The translations under genes and the position numbers were made by a program. The notes under the pieces are model-generated. The model was not told where the DNA came from and did no database searches. It saw only the letters and a program-made list of their open reading frames with translations. Of a stretch of 64,000 bases of DNA, positions 1-9,021 are shown in pieces (position 1 is the stretch's first letter; each line of letters starts with the position of its first letter). This stretch comes from Pseudomonas sp. N3-W (GTDB lineage Bacteria; Pseudomonadota; Gammaproteobacteria; Pseudomonadales; Pseudomonadaceae): positions 4,855,001-4,919,000 of the forward strand of contig NZ_CP103965.1 of assembly GCF_024970185.1 (NCBI RefSeq). The letters run 5' to 3'.

Positions 1-216
1 GAAACGGCCGATCTGCGCCAGGAACTGGCTCAGGCTGTCGCCGAAATTCATCAGGCTGGCGCTCGGCGCGCCGTAGATCAAACGGTAGATCAGCTGCACC
101 AGCACCACCGCGCCGAGGATGAACTGCGCCACCTGCCAGACCAGTATGTAGACGATCATCCACAGCACTCGCAGCAGGATGGATTCATATTTGGCTTCTG
201 CTTTCGGATCGTTCAT
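1..216 (-). CDS. DUF4389 family membrane protein (partial, N-terminal 72 residues)
   Basis: The first 72 codons of a minus-strand gene lie here; the rest is beyond the left edge. The product starts MNDPKAEAKYES and then has a hydrophobic segment at about residues 17-44 (LLRVLWMIVYILVWQVAQF followed by ILGAVVLVQLIY), as in DUF4389 inner-membrane proteins, whose function is unknown. The ATG at 216 is preceded by a good ribosome site (AGGAG). It lies 21 bp downstream of gpsA on the same strand, so the two are probably one transcription unit. Family assignment rests on remembered similarity to the gene that accompanies gpsA in pseudomonads. Confidence 0.75.
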   Translation of the reverse strand, partial: MNDPKAEAKYESILLRVLWMIVYILVWQVAQFILGAVVLVQLIYRLIYGAPSASLMNFGDSLSQFLAQIGRF

Positions 217-237
217 GTCTCGCTCCTGCTCCGGCAC

Positions 238-1263
238 TCAGTTGAAACCGCTGGTGGAAATGAAATCGACATCGGTTTTCGGTTCGCCACGCATCAACAG
301 ACCAATCACCTGCTCAAGCGTGCGCCCTTCAAACAGGATCGCGTGCAACCCGGCGACCAGCGGCATGTACACCCCGACCTCCTGAGCCTTGGTCTTGAGC
401 ACCTTGAGCGTATTGACGCCCTCGGCAACTTCTCCCAGGCGCGTGACGGCGTCTTCCAGGCTCAAACCCTGACCGAGGGCAAAGCCGACCTGATAGTTGC
501 GGCTTTTAGGCGATGAGCAGGTAACGATCAAATCGCCAACGCCGGCCAGGCCGAGGAATGTCATCGGGTTGGCGCCCTGATTCACTGCAAAGCGGGTCAT
601 CTCCGCCAGCGCCCGGGTGATCAGCATGCTCTTGGTGTTTTCTCCCATGCCCAGCGCCACCGCCATGCCGGCAATGATCGCGTAGACGTTTTTCAGCGCC
701 CCGCCCAGTTCCACGCCGAAACGGTCGGCGCTGGCATAGACGCGAAAAGTGCGACCGTGCAGGGCTTCCTGAACCCGCTGGCACAGTTCTTCGTCTTCGC
801 TGGCGACCACCGTGGCGGTCAGTGCGTGTTCGGCGATTTCACGGGCCAGGTTCGGCCCGGACAGCACGCCGATGCGCGCCTGCGGAGCGATCTCTTCGAG
901 GATCTCGCTCATCAGTTTGAAGGTGTGGGCCTCGATGCCTTTGGTCAGACTCACCAGCAACTTGCCGCTCAACTGTTCGGCATGGGGCATCAACACCGAA
1001 CGTAGCGCGCTGGATGGCAGTGCGACAAAGCACAGGTCGCAGTCTTGCAGGGTTGCTTGCAGGTCAGTGACGGCGGTCACACCCGGCAGAATCTTGATGC
1101 CCTTGAGGTAACGCGGGTTCTCGCGATTGACCCGAATGGCCTCGGCTTGCTCGGGGTCACGCATCCACTGCCGGACCTGATGCCCGTTCTCGGCCAGAAG
1201 ATTTGCCACGGCGGTCCCAAAACTTCCGCCTCCCAGGACCGCAATTGGGCGCTGTTCAGTCAT
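238..1263 (-). CDS. gpsA: Glycerol-3-phosphate dehydrogenase [NAD(P)+]
   Basis: Cytosolic enzyme reducing dihydroxyacetone phosphate to sn-glycerol-3-phosphate, the head-group precursor of phospholipids. The 341-residue product starts [20 protein letters not shown], giving the Rossmann GxGxxG nucleotide motif at residues 10-16. It carries the family blocks [19 protein letters not shown] with the catalytic lysine, and [12 protein letters not shown]. The frame is open 26 codons further upstream, but the ATG at 1263 gives the usual family length and places the Rossmann strand at the N-terminus. It is transcribed away from the TonB-receptor gene and followed closely by the DUF4389 gene. Phospholipid supply next to fabAB is a sensible grouping. 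Confidence 0.97.
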   Translation of the reverse strand: MTEQRPIAVLGGGSFGTAVANLLAENGHQVRQWMRDPEQAEAIRVNRENPRYLKGIKILPGVTAVTDLQATLQDCDLCFVALPSSALRSVLMPHAEQLSGKLLVSLTKGIEAHTFKLMSEILEEIAPQARIGVLSGPNLAREIAEHALTATVVASEDEELCQRVQEALHGRTFRVYASADRFGVELGGALKNVYAIIAGMAVALGMGENTKSMLITRALAEMTRFAVNQGANPMTFLGLAGVGDLIVTCSSPKSRNYQVGFALGQGLSLEDAVTRLGEVAEGVNTLKVLKTKAQEVGVYMPLVAGLHAILFEGRTLEQVIGLLMRGEPKTDVDFISTSGFN

Positions 1264-1398
1264 ATGCAATCCGTTTATCCATACCAGTGGCGATGTCGGC
1301 ATTATACGGGGCGGTCCAGTGGCGGACAGCCCCCGCGTCAATTACCGACACTTGTAGGAAGAAGACCAACAAAGCCGAGGAAAATGCCAGCAACGTGA

Positions 1399-3585
1399 AT
1401 GAAAAGTCGTGTCGCTCGGTTAACATGCGCGCCACTTTATCGCTATCAAGGCCGTGTCGTGTTTTTTGCTTCTTCCTCTCCTCGCTCGCCGCTGCTGCTG
1501 CTGGCGCTGATCTTCAGCCCGCTGTCATTGGCCGATGACCTGTTTGTCGACAACGAGCCACTGCCCCAGGTGCTGACCGCCACGCGCCTGAAGCAGTCGC
1601 CGGCCGCCGTGCCGGGGAGCATGACAGTACTCGACAGTGAGCTGATCAAGGCCAGCGGTGCCCGGGATATCAGCGAATTACTGCGCCTGGTGCCGGGGAT
1701 GATGGTCGGCAACATCAGCGGCAATCAGGCGGTGGTGAACTACCACGGCACCAACGCCAGCGAAGCGCGACGCATGCAGGTGCTGATCGATGGCCGCTCG
1801 GTGTACCGCGCCGGGCTGGCCACCGTGGACTGGAGCGATATTCCGGTGGCCATGGAGGACATCGAACGCATCGAAGTCTTTCGTGGCCCCAATACCGTCA
1901 GCTATGGCGCCAACGCGCTGATGGCGGTGGTCAACATCATCACCCGCAACCCGGCCGACAGCCATGGCACGCGGCTGAAAGTCACCCGTGGCCAGCGTGG
2001 GATTGATGACTTCTACGCCAGCCAGGGCGTGGGTTGGGACGGTGGCGACCTGCGCCTGTCATTGTCCGGCCAGCAGGACGATGGCTTCGACAGCGACCGT
2101 ACCGGTGCCGACTATCGCGACAGCCGACGCCTGAACCGCTTCAATCTCTCGGTCAGCCAGACGCTCAACGAACAGCAGAGCATCGATTGGCAATTGAATG
2201 CCAAGGACGGCACCAATCAGCGGCCCTATACCTATCGCCCGGTGTTCTCGGGGATTACGGCTGCCGGTAACAATTCTGACGTGATCGCCAATGACTACGC
2301 CGGCTCCCTGCGCTGGAACCTGGACCTCAATCCCGATCACAGCCTTTATATACAAGGCTCGGCCCAACACTGGGATCGTCAGCAGACCTGGCGCGCCTGC
2401 GACGCCGAAGTGTCGTTCAGCCCTGAGCTGACCGAACTCTGGCAACTCAACCCCAATTACGCCGAACGCCTGGCCCGTAACATGGAGCGCTATACCGGCC
2501 CCGGCGCCCCGGCCGGCACACCCGCGGAACAGGCACTGGCCAATCAGGTGCTGGGGCAATGGAAGAACGGCGCCCGGCAAACGGTATGCGGTGACATTGA
2601 CCAAAGCGCCCGAGAGTCGCGCTACGACCTCGAACTGCAAGACACCCTGGCCCTGTCCGATGGTCTGCGGCTGGTCAGCGGCATGAACTATCGTTACGAC
2701 CGTGCAGACTCCGAGACCTACTTCAATGGCACGCTCGACGACACCACCTGGCGCGCGTTCGGCCAGCTCGAATGGCGCGCCACCGAGCACTGGTTGCTGC
2801 AAGGCGGCGCCATGTACGAAGACGCGCAAATGATCGGCAGTTCGCTGACCCCGCGCGTGGCAGTCAACTACCTGATCAACCCGCGTCACGGCCTGCGGGC
2901 GGTGTATTCCGAAGCGGTGCGCTCGCCGGACATGTTCGAGAACAATGTCAACTGGAGCTATCAGGTGACCGACCTGCGACCCGGTGCCTACGGCCAGAGC
3001 AGCGCACGCTATTTCGTCAAGACCCGTGGCCCCGGCAACCTCGACCAGGAACGCATGCGCTCTCGGGAGATGGGCTACAACGGCTACTTCGTCGAGTTGG
3101 GTCTGGCGATGGACGTGAAACTGTTCTACGACGAAATCACCAGCATGATCAGCGAGCCGCTGCGCAACAATCAGTACATTGCCAGCAACTCGAACAACGC
3201 ACGTTTCTCGGGCGCCGAGACCCAGATGGACTGGCGGCTGAGCAGCGTCGATCGCTTGCGCCTGACCTACGCCTACGTCAACGCCCAGGCCAGCAACCCG
3301 TTGGACCAGCAACTCACCGCCCGCAACAGCGGCTCCGCCGGCTGGCTGCGCAACTGGGGGCACGGCTGGAACAGTGCACTGTTCTATTACGGTGACGACG
3401 CCCTCAACGGCTATCGCTTCGAGCGCATGGACAGCCGCATCGCCAAACGCATCGGCCTGGGCAAGGCCAACCTGGAACTGGCCGGCATCCTGCAACAACG
3501 CCTCGATAATCAGCCCACCACCTTCGTCGACAACCGCTACGACGAACGCCGGGTGTTCTACTTCAGCGCGCAGCTGGAATTCTAG
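1399..3585 (+). CDS. TonB-dependent outer-membrane receptor
   Basis: A 728-residue TonB-dependent receptor. After the signal peptide (hydrophobic run PLLLLALIFSPLSLA, cleavage near residue 45) comes the plug domain (about 55-165: LPQVLTATRLKQSPAAVPGS, then ISELLRLVPGMMVG, VLIDGRSVY, IERIEVFRGPNTVSYGANALMAVVNIIT). A 22-strand-type barrel follows, ending in the aromatic YFSAQLEF typical of outer-membrane proteins. The ligand cannot be told from sequence; no Fur box is visible upstream, so an iron role is not indicated. The start is uncertain: the ATG at 1399 has no good ribosome site, while an in-frame GTG at 1459 has AAGG eight bases upstream and gives a more normal signal peptide. It is followed after 1 bp by a periplasmic binding protein and then a hybrid kinase. 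Confidence 0.9.
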   Translation: MKSRVARLTCAPLYRYQGRVVFFASSSPRSPLLLLALIFSPLSLADDLFVDNEPLPQVLTATRLKQSPAAVPGSMTVLDSELIKASGARDISELLRLVPGMMVGNISGNQAVVNYHGTNASEARRMQVLIDGRSVYRAGLATVDWSDIPVAMEDIERIEVFRGPNTVSYGANALMAVVNIITRNPADSHGTRLKVTRGQRGIDDFYASQGVGWDGGDLRLSLSGQQDDGFDSDRTGADYRDSRRLNRFNLSVSQTLNEQQSIDWQLNAKDGTNQRPYTYRPVFSGITAAGNNSDVIANDYAGSLRWNLDLNPDHSLYIQGSAQHWDRQQTWRACDAEVSFSPELTELWQLNPNYAERLARNMERYTGPGAPAGTPAEQALANQVLGQWKNGARQTVCGDIDQSARESRYDLELQDTLALSDGLRLVSGMNYRYDRADSETYFNGTLDDTTWRAFGQLEWRATEHWLLQGGAMYEDAQMIGSSLTPRVAVNYLINPRHGLRAVYSEAVRSPDMFENNVNWSYQVTDLRPGAYGQSSARYFVKTRGPGNLDQERMRSREMGYNGYFVELGLAMDVKLFYDEITSMISEPLRNNQYIASNSNNARFSGAETQMDWRLSSVDRLRLTYAYVNAQASNPLDQQLTARNSGSAGWLRNWGHGWNSALFYYGDDALNGYRFERMDSRIAKRIGLGKANLELAGILQQRLDNQPTTFVDNRYDERRVFYFSAQLEF

Positions 3586-3586
3586 G

Positions 3587-4519
3587 ATGCAGTCGCGCGC
3601 CTCCCGCCCAATGCCGCGCCTTGGCTGCCTGCTGGCCGGGCTGTGCCTGGTACTGAGCGGTTTGCTGGGCAGCCTGCCCAGTCGGGCAGCGGATATTTTG
3701 TTGACCGCCAGCGCCGACAGTGCCGGCGTGCAGTCTTTCACCCAGGCCCTGAGCGAATTGCGCCCGACCGACACCGTGCGCTTCCAGCCTCTGGCCAGCC
3801 TGCCGGCACCGGGCAAACTGCCGTTCAACACGCGGCTGATTCTGCTCGATCTACCCAGCCTGGACTGGCGCATGCAAGACAGCCAAGGCCCGGCCACGTT
3901 GGTGCTGCGTATCAGTCGCCTGCAAGCGCGCAAACGCCTGAACAATCTGTTGCCGGAACGGTTGAGCCTGCTGTGGAGCGATCCGCCTCTGGAACGTCAA
4001 TTGCGCCTGACCCGGTTGATTCTGCCCCAGGCCCGCCGCGTGGGTGTGCTGTATGACCGGCACAGCGAATTCCTGCTCAAGGAACTGCGCCAGGCCGCCG
4101 CGCCTCTGGGCCTTGAGATCGTTACCGAGCGTTGGGACAACACCAGCGACAGCCGCCCGTTGCAGGCCCTGCTGAATAAAAGCGATGTGCTGCTGGGTCT
4201 GGATGACCCGGATGTGTACAACCCGAAAACCGCGAAAAACCTGCTGCTCAGCAGTTATGCGCGCCAGCAGGCACTGATTGGCCCCAACGCCGGCTTCGTC
4301 AAGGCCGGCTGCCTGGCCAGCACCTATAGCGACCAGACCGACTGGCTGGCGATTCTCGACGAATTGCTTGACCGCCCGCCAGCCACCTGGCCGCGCACGC
4401 TGTACCCCAAACACTTCAAAGTCTTAACCAACCCGCAAGTGGCTCGTTCATTAGGTATCGAACTGATGAATGAAGCGTCTGTTGCCACGCAGTTGGCCGA
4501 AGGAGAACAACGCCCATGA
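3587..4519 (+). CDS. ABC-type periplasmic substrate-binding protein (ABC_sub_bind type)
   Basis: A 310-residue exported protein: signal peptide [21 protein letters not shown] with cleavage near PSRAA (about residue 36), then a two-lobed binding-protein fold of the ABC_sub_bind kind ([51 protein letters not shown] near the end, where the family has a conserved LGI). No permease or ATPase gene is nearby. The gene starts 1 bp after the receptor stop and overlaps the kinase by ATGA. The likely role is therefore ligand sensing for the kinase rather than transport. This is inference from context; the ligand is unknown. Confidence 0.85.
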   Translation: MQSRASRPMPRLGCLLAGLCLVLSGLLGSLPSRAADILLTASADSAGVQSFTQALSELRPTDTVRFQPLASLPAPGKLPFNTRLILLDLPSLDWRMQDSQGPATLVLRISRLQARKRLNNLLPERLSLLWSDPPLERQLRLTRLILPQARRVGVLYDRHSEFLLKELRQAAAPLGLEIVTERWDNTSDSRPLQALLNKSDVLLGLDDPDVYNPKTAKNLLLSSYARQQALIGPNAGFVKAGCLASTYSDQTDWLAILDELLDRPPATWPRTLYPKHFKVLTNPQVARSLGIELMNEASVATQLAEGEQRP

Positions 4520-6417
4520 CCTTCCGACGCCGTTGGGACATCAATACCCGCACCCAGATCATCAGCCTCGGCCCTGCCTTGCTGCTGACCTTGCTGCTGA
4601 TCAGCTTCTTCACCTTCGTGCGCATCCAGGACTTGCGCCAGGAGCTCAATCACACCGGCCAGTTGATCGCCAACCAGTTGGCACCGGCCACCGAGTACGG
4701 CGTGATTTCCGGCAACAACGAGGTGTTGGAAAGTCTGCTCAAGGCCACCCTGGCCACGCCGAACGTGCGTTTCCTGGAAATCCAGGACAGTGCCAACCGG
4801 ATTCTGGTGTACGTCGAGCAACCGTCGGAGAACCACAATCGTTCGCAACAGGTCGAGGTGTTCCAGGCGCCGGTACGGCTGCAACGGATTGCCCTGAGCA
4901 ATGATTTCCTGCAAGACACCCGGGCCAACAGCAACGGGGCCGGCGAGGACTATCTGGGGCGGGTGATTGTCGGCCTCTCGAATGACGCGTTCAACCAGCG
5001 CCAGCAGGAAATCATGCTCAAGGCCGGGATTCTGGCGCTGTTTGCCCTGTTGTTTACCTTCATCGTCGCCCGACGCCTGGCCGGCAGCCTCTCGCAGCCG
5101 ATCCGCGACATCGGCAACGCCGTCAAGGCAATCCAGGACGGCGACTATAAAAAGACGCTGCCGATTGTCGACGACACCGAACTGGGGGCCTTGTCGCAAC
5201 ACATCAATAACCTGGCCGGCGGCCTCGAACAGGCCAGTCGCGAGCAGCACCAGGCGATGGCGCAACTGATCCAGACCCGGGAAGAGGCGGAACAGGCCAA
5301 CAATGCCAAGTCCGACTTCCTGGCCATGATGAGCCACGAACTGCGCACACCCATGAACGGTGTGCTGGGCATGCTGCAATTGCTGGAAACCACCGAGATG
5401 ACCGAGGAACAGGTCGAGTACGCGGCGATGGCCTCGGAGTCCACCGAACACCTGCTCAAAGTCATCAACGACATCCTCGACTTCTCGCGTATCGAGCGCT
5501 CGGAACTGGAGCTTGAGCACATTGCCTTCAACCTTGTGGACCTGATCAGCAGTTGCGCCCAGTCTTTCCAGCACAGTGCCGTGCAACGCAAGCTGGAGCT
5601 GCACCTGTTGATCCCGCAGGACATGCGCGCCTTGCAGGTGCAGGGTGATCCGACACGGATCCGGCAGATCCTGGTCAACCTGATCGGCAATGCACTGAAA
5701 TTCACCGAACAGGGGCGCGTCAGCATCGAAACCCAGTGGCAATCCCTGGATCACGAACTGCTGTGGTTTACCTGCACGGTGCGTGACAGCGGCATCGGAA
5801 TTTGCGCCGCCAGCCTGGAATTGATGTTCAACGCCTTTCAACAGGCCGACAGTTCCATTTCAAGACGTTACGGAGGCACGGGCCTCGGCTTGCCGATTGC
5901 CCGCACCCTGGCCGAACGTATGGGCGGTACTTTGCGAGCCCAGAGCGAGGAAGGTCGCGGCTCGGTCTTCACTCTGGAAATCCCCCTGGCGCTTTATAAA
6001 CAGCCGCTACCCACGCTGTTGCCACGCCAGTCGACGAACAACGATCACGGTGAAGGGCGCCATGTATTGCTGGTGGAGGACAATCCGGTGAACCGCACGG
6101 TCGTCGAGGCCATGCTGCGCAGCCTGGGCTTTACCGTCAGCGTTGCCACCGACGGACTGCAAGCGGTGCGCAGTGCCGAAAGCCTGATTTATGAAGCGAT
6201 TCTGATGGACTGCCGGCTGCCGATCATCGACGGCTATGAAGCCACCCGGCAGATCCGCCAACTGCCCGGCTGCGCGGACTTGCCGATCATCGCCCTGACC
6301 GCCAATGCCTTGCAGGGCGATCGCGAGGCCTGTCTGTCGGCGGGCATGAACGATTACCTGGCCAAGCCGTTCAAACGTACTGATCTGCAGCAGATTCTGC
6401 AGCGATGGGTGCAGTAG
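4516..6417 (+). CDS. Hybrid sensor histidine kinase/response regulator (PA1611-type position)
   Basis: A 633-residue inner-membrane hybrid kinase. Order: TM1 (about 17-37), a periplasmic sensor region with the look of CHASE8 ([21 protein letters not shown]), TM2 (about 170-185), HAMP, HisKA with phospho-acceptor H274 in [11 protein letters not shown], HATPase with GTGLGLPIA, and a receiver with D565 in [12 protein letters not shown]. No Hpt domain follows, so it needs an external phosphotransferase. It sits between gpsA and fabA as PA1611 does in P. aeruginosa, a kinase reported to work with RetS and HptB in the GacS network. Orthology here is inferred from position and domain order. Translationally coupled (ATGA) to the binding-protein gene. 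Confidence 0.9.
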   Translation: MTFRRRWDINTRTQIISLGPALLLTLLLISFFTFVRIQDLRQELNHTGQLIANQLAPATEYGVISGNNEVLESLLKATLATPNVRFLEIQDSANRILVYVEQPSENHNRSQQVEVFQAPVRLQRIALSNDFLQDTRANSNGAGEDYLGRVIVGLSNDAFNQRQQEIMLKAGILALFALLFTFIVARRLAGSLSQPIRDIGNAVKAIQDGDYKKTLPIVDDTELGALSQHINNLAGGLEQASREQHQAMAQLIQTREEAEQANNAKSDFLAMMSHELRTPMNGVLGMLQLLETTEMTEEQVEYAAMASESTEHLLKVINDILDFSRIERSELELEHIAFNLVDLISSCAQSFQHSAVQRKLELHLLIPQDMRALQVQGDPTRIRQILVNLIGNALKFTEQGRVSIETQWQSLDHELLWFTCTVRDSGIGICAASLELMFNAFQQADSSISRRYGGTGLGLPIARTLAERMGGTLRAQSEEGRGSVFTLEIPLALYKQPLPTLLPRQSTNNDHGEGRHVLLVEDNPVNRTVVEAMLRSLGFTVSVATDGLQAVRSAESLIYEAILMDCRLPIIDGYEATRQIRQLPGCADLPIIALTANALQGDREACLSAGMNDYLAKPFKRTDLQQILQRWVQ

Positions 6418-6486
6418 TGCAGGCTTTTCGACCATCTGCGACTGGCGTGAAAGGCGAAAGTGCGGCAGTCTTAGGCACCCGAACAT

Positions 6487-6512
6487 GCCCCAAAAGGGGC
6501 TTGAATAAAAAT
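6487..6512 (+). terminator. Weak terminator-like hairpin after the hybrid kinase
   Basis: GCCCC-AAAA-GGGGC stem followed by TTGAATAAAAATTT, about 70 bases after the kinase stop. The stem is only 5 bp and the T-tract is interrupted, so function is uncertain. Confidence 0.35.
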
Positions 6513-6515
6513 TTC

Positions 6516-6533
6516 AGTGCACAAGTGTACATT
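6516..6533 (+). promoter_or_regulatory. DesT/FabR-like operator upstream of fabA
   Basis: AGTGCACAAGTGTACATT is an imperfect 18-bp palindrome (12 of 18 positions symmetric). It matches 12 of 18 positions of the E. coli FabR site AGCGTACACGTGTTCGCT. In P. aeruginosa the TetR-type repressor DesT, which senses acyl-CoA unsaturation, controls fabAB. This makes a DesT site the natural reading; it lies about 130 bp upstream of the fabA start. Confidence 0.6.
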
Positions 6534-6664
6534 CATGTCCTTGGTGCTGTGACTTTCACCACAACGCAATAGTCTATGAGTAGGCTGTCGACTCAAGGCA
6601 TGAATGCCTTGGTCGGTCGGGAAGATTTGCCCCACCTGCCGCATGGGATTATTGAGGAGCTCGC

Positions 6665-7180
6665 ATGACCAAACAAAACGCCTTTACTCGGGAAGACCTG
6701 CTGCGCTGCAGTCGCGGTGAGCTGTTCGGCCCAGGTAACGCGCAACTGCCCGCGCCGAACATGCTGATGGTGGATCGCATCACCCATATCAGCGAAGAAG
6801 GTGGCAAGTACGGCAAAGGTGAATTGGTCGCCGAGCTGGATATCACCAAGGATTTGTGGTTCTTCGCCTGTCACTTTGAGGGTGATCCGGTGATGCCGGG
6901 CTGCCTGGGCCTCGACGCCATGTGGCAACTGGTCGGCTTCTTCCTCGGCTGGCAGGGTCTGCCGGGCCGTGGTCGCGCACTGGGTTCGGGCGAAGTGAAA
7001 TTCTTCGGCCAGGTCCTGCCGACCGCCAAGAAAGTTACGTACAACATTCAGATCAAGCGCGTCCTCAAAGGCAAGCTGAACCTCGCAATTGCCGATGGTT
7101 CGGTCAGTGTCGACGGTCGCGAGATCTACACCGCCGAAGGCCTTCGGGTCGGCGTTTTCACCTCCACTGAAAACTTCTAA
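6665..7180 (+). CDS. fabA: 3-hydroxydecanoyl-ACP dehydratase/isomerase FabA
   Basis: Bifunctional cytosolic enzyme of anaerobic-type unsaturated fatty acid synthesis: it dehydrates 3-hydroxydecanoyl-ACP and isomerises trans-2- to cis-3-decenoyl-ACP. The 171-residue product has the full family sequence, including catalytic H70 (FFACHFEGD) and D84 ([10 protein letters not shown]) and the dimer-forming hot-dog helix. The start has a strong GAGGAG ribosome site. fabB follows after 11 bp, the normal fabAB operon of pseudomonads. The candidate DesT operator upstream suggests repression according to membrane unsaturation. Confidence 0.99.
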   Translation: MTKQNAFTREDLLRCSRGELFGPGNAQLPAPNMLMVDRITHISEEGGKYGKGELVAELDITKDLWFFACHFEGDPVMPGCLGLDAMWQLVGFFLGWQGLPGRGRALGSGEVKFFGQVLPTAKKVTYNIQIKRVLKGKLNLAIADGSVSVDGREIYTAEGLRVGVFTSTENF

Positions 7181-7191
7181 GGGTTATCCGC

Positions 7192-8412
7192 ATGCGCCGC
7201 GTCGTTATCACTGGTCTGGGCATCGTTTCGTGCCTGGGCAATGACAAAGAGACCGTCTCCGCTAACCTGCGTGCAAGTCGCCCGGGCATCCGGTTCAACC
7301 CGGAATATGCCGAAATGGGTCTGCGTAGCCAGGTTTCCGGCTCCATTGACCTGCCCCTCGAAGAGCTGATCGACCGCAAGATCTATCGCTTCGTCGGTCA
7401 CGCGGCGGCTTACGCCTATCTGGCCATGAAAGACGCCATCGCGGACTCCGGTCTGACCGAAGAGCAAGTCTCCAACCCGCGTACCGGCCTGATCGCCGGC
7501 TCCGGTGGCGCCTCCACGCTGAACCAGATGGAAGCGCTGGACATCCTGCGCGAGAAAGGCGTGAAACGCGTTGGCCCATACCGTGTAACGCGGACCATGA
7601 GCAGCACCGTTTCCGCTTGCCTGGCCACACCGTTCAAGATCAAGGGCCTGAACTACTCCATCGCGTCTGCCTGCGCCACCAGTGCTCACTGCATCGGTAC
7701 GGCCATGGAACAGATCCAGATGGGCAAGCAGGACATCGTTTTCGCCGGTGGCGGTGAAGAAGAGCATTGGAGCCAGTCGTTCCTGTTCGACGCGATGGGC
7801 GCCCTGTCCAGCCAGTACAACGAAACCCCGGAAAAGGCTTCCCGCGCCTACGACGCCAAGCGTGACGGTTTCGTCATCGCTGGCGGTGGCGGCATGGTCG
7901 TGGTTGAAGAGCTGGAACACGCTCTGGCCCGCGGCGCGAAGATCTACGCGGAAATCGTTGGCTATGGCGCGACCTCCGACGGCTACGACATGGTCGCACC
8001 CAGCGGCGAAGGCGCCATCCGCTGCATGCAGATGGCCATGTCCACCGTTGATACCCCGATCGACTACCTGAACACCCACGGCACCTCGACTCCGGTCGGC
8101 GACGTTGCGGAAATGAAAGGTGTACGTGAAGTATTCGGCGCCAACGCTCCGGCCATCAGCTCCACCAAGAGCCTGTCGGGTCACTCCCTGGGCGCCGCCG
8201 GCGTTCACGAAGCGATCTACTGCATGCTGATGATGGAAGGCAACTTCATGGCGGGCTCCGCCAACATCGAAGAACTGGACCCGGAAGTGGCAGACATGCC
8301 AATCCTGACCAAGACTCGCGAAGACGCCACCATCAACACCGTGATGAGCAACAGCTTCGGTTTCGGTGGCACCAACGCCACGCTGGTACTCAAGCGCTGG
8401 GCTGGCAAGTAA
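7192..8412 (+). CDS. fabB: Beta-ketoacyl-ACP synthase I FabB
   Basis: Condensing enzyme that elongates the cis-3-decenoyl-ACP made by FabA with malonyl-ACP, committing carbon to unsaturated fatty acids. The 406-residue thiolase-fold protein has the complete Cys-His-His triad: C161 in [10 protein letters not shown]296 in [11 protein letters not shown] and H331 in SGHSLGAAG, with K326 before it. Length and motifs are standard for KAS I. It is co-transcribed with fabA and closed by a strong terminator 25 bp downstream. Confidence 0.99.
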   Translation: MRRVVITGLGIVSCLGNDKETVSANLRASRPGIRFNPEYAEMGLRSQVSGSIDLPLEELIDRKIYRFVGHAAAYAYLAMKDAIADSGLTEEQVSNPRTGLIAGSGGASTLNQMEALDILREKGVKRVGPYRVTRTMSSTVSACLATPFKIKGLNYSIASACATSAHCIGTAMEQIQMGKQDIVFAGGGEEEHWSQSFLFDAMGALSSQYNETPEKASRAYDAKRDGFVIAGGGGMVVVEELEHALARGAKIYAEIVGYGATSDGYDMVAPSGEGAIRCMQMAMSTVDTPIDYLNTHGTSTPVGDVAEMKGVREVFGANAPAISSTKSLSGHSLGAAGVHEAIYCMLMMEGNFMAGSANIEELDPEVADMPILTKTREDATINTVMSNSFGFGGTNATLVLKRWAGK

Positions 8413-8434
8413 CAGCCACGCCGCTTCGCTGCAC

Positions 8435-8470
8435 AAAAAAACGCCCCGACTGGTTCGGGGCGTTTTTTTG
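8435..8470 (+). terminator. Rho-independent terminator of fabAB
   Basis: Stem ACGCCCCGA / TTCGGGGCGT (8441-8463), with A7 before and T7 after it, directly behind fabB. The symmetric A and T tracts mean it can work in both directions. Confidence 0.9.
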
Positions 8471-8504
8471 TGCCTGGAAAAAGGGTTCACCTATCAACAC
8501 AGAA

Positions 8505-8536
8505 CCTGTGGGAGCGAGCTTGCTCGCTCCCACAGG
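8505..8536. repeat. REP palindrome (single unit)
   Basis: A perfect 15-bp inverted repeat, CCTGTGGGAGCGAGC and its complement around TT. This is one unit of the Pseudomonas REP sequence that recurs through the window, here as a single hairpin rather than a spaced pair. The rest of the 353-bp gap 8413-8765 holds the fabB terminator and AT-rich sequence leading to the next small gene. Confidence 0.8.
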
Positions 8537-8765
8537 GGACTTGCGTCTGGTTCAGGCAATGGTTTTCTTCATCGCGAACATGAAACTTTTGTCATTAAAC
8601 TCAGCCACCTGCGACCGAATGTCGCGGATTTAGCGGGCTGCAAGACTTTTACCGATTTCGCAAATATTCGTTACCGAACACAGGCGTTTACTTAGCAAGC
8701 TAACAAAATATATAACAGAGCCCTGCACACGCCTTGCTGCAGATAACAGAGATTGGAGCTAGCAG

Positions 8766-8954
8766 ATGACTGTAAAAGTAACTGAACGCGACGATTCACA
8801 TATGTCCCACGAAGGCGTAGCCGCCGGTATCCGCATCTGGGATGTACATCAACAAGACATGCTGGTCGGCATGTTCCACTCCGAGACCGATGCCCACAGC
8901 TACAAGGCCGAACTGGAAACACTGGAACAGAAACGCGAAGCGTCGAGCGTCTGA
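8766..8954 (+). CDS. Small acidic hypothetical protein (62 residues)
   Basis: I do not recognise a family. The 62-residue product begins MTVKVTERDDSHMSHEGV, has a central GIRIWDVHQQDMLVGMF segment that could be two beta strands, and ends in a charged probable helix (ETDAHSYKAELETLEQKRE). There is no signal peptide or membrane segment. It is supported as a real gene by a ribosome site (GGAG) before the ATG, its own AT-rich promoter-like upstream region and normal Pseudomonas codon use. It stands alone between fabB and a convergent nitrilase-like gene. Confidence 0.65.
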   Translation: MTVKVTERDDSHMSHEGVAAGIRIWDVHQQDMLVGMFHSETDAHSYKAELETLEQKREASSV

Positions 8955-9021
8955 ACCTGCGTTATCGCACAAAGCGCCTGCCCGGCCACGCACTGCGGCA
9001 GGCGACTTTTTAGAATCCGAA

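Noticed and set aside
1264..1398. Fur box for the TonB receptor
   Set aside because: No stretch resembles GATAATGATAATCATTATC in the gap.
2059..3945. Long minus-strand open frame (628 codons) opposite the TonB receptor and binding-protein genes
   Set aside because: Antisense shadow of high-GC genes; no family motifs, and the plus strand carries a full TonB receptor.
8692..8703. TTAGCAAGCTAA palindrome before the 62-residue ORF as a MarR-type operator
   Set aside because: Short, with no regulator gene nearby; AT-rich palindromes of this size are common.
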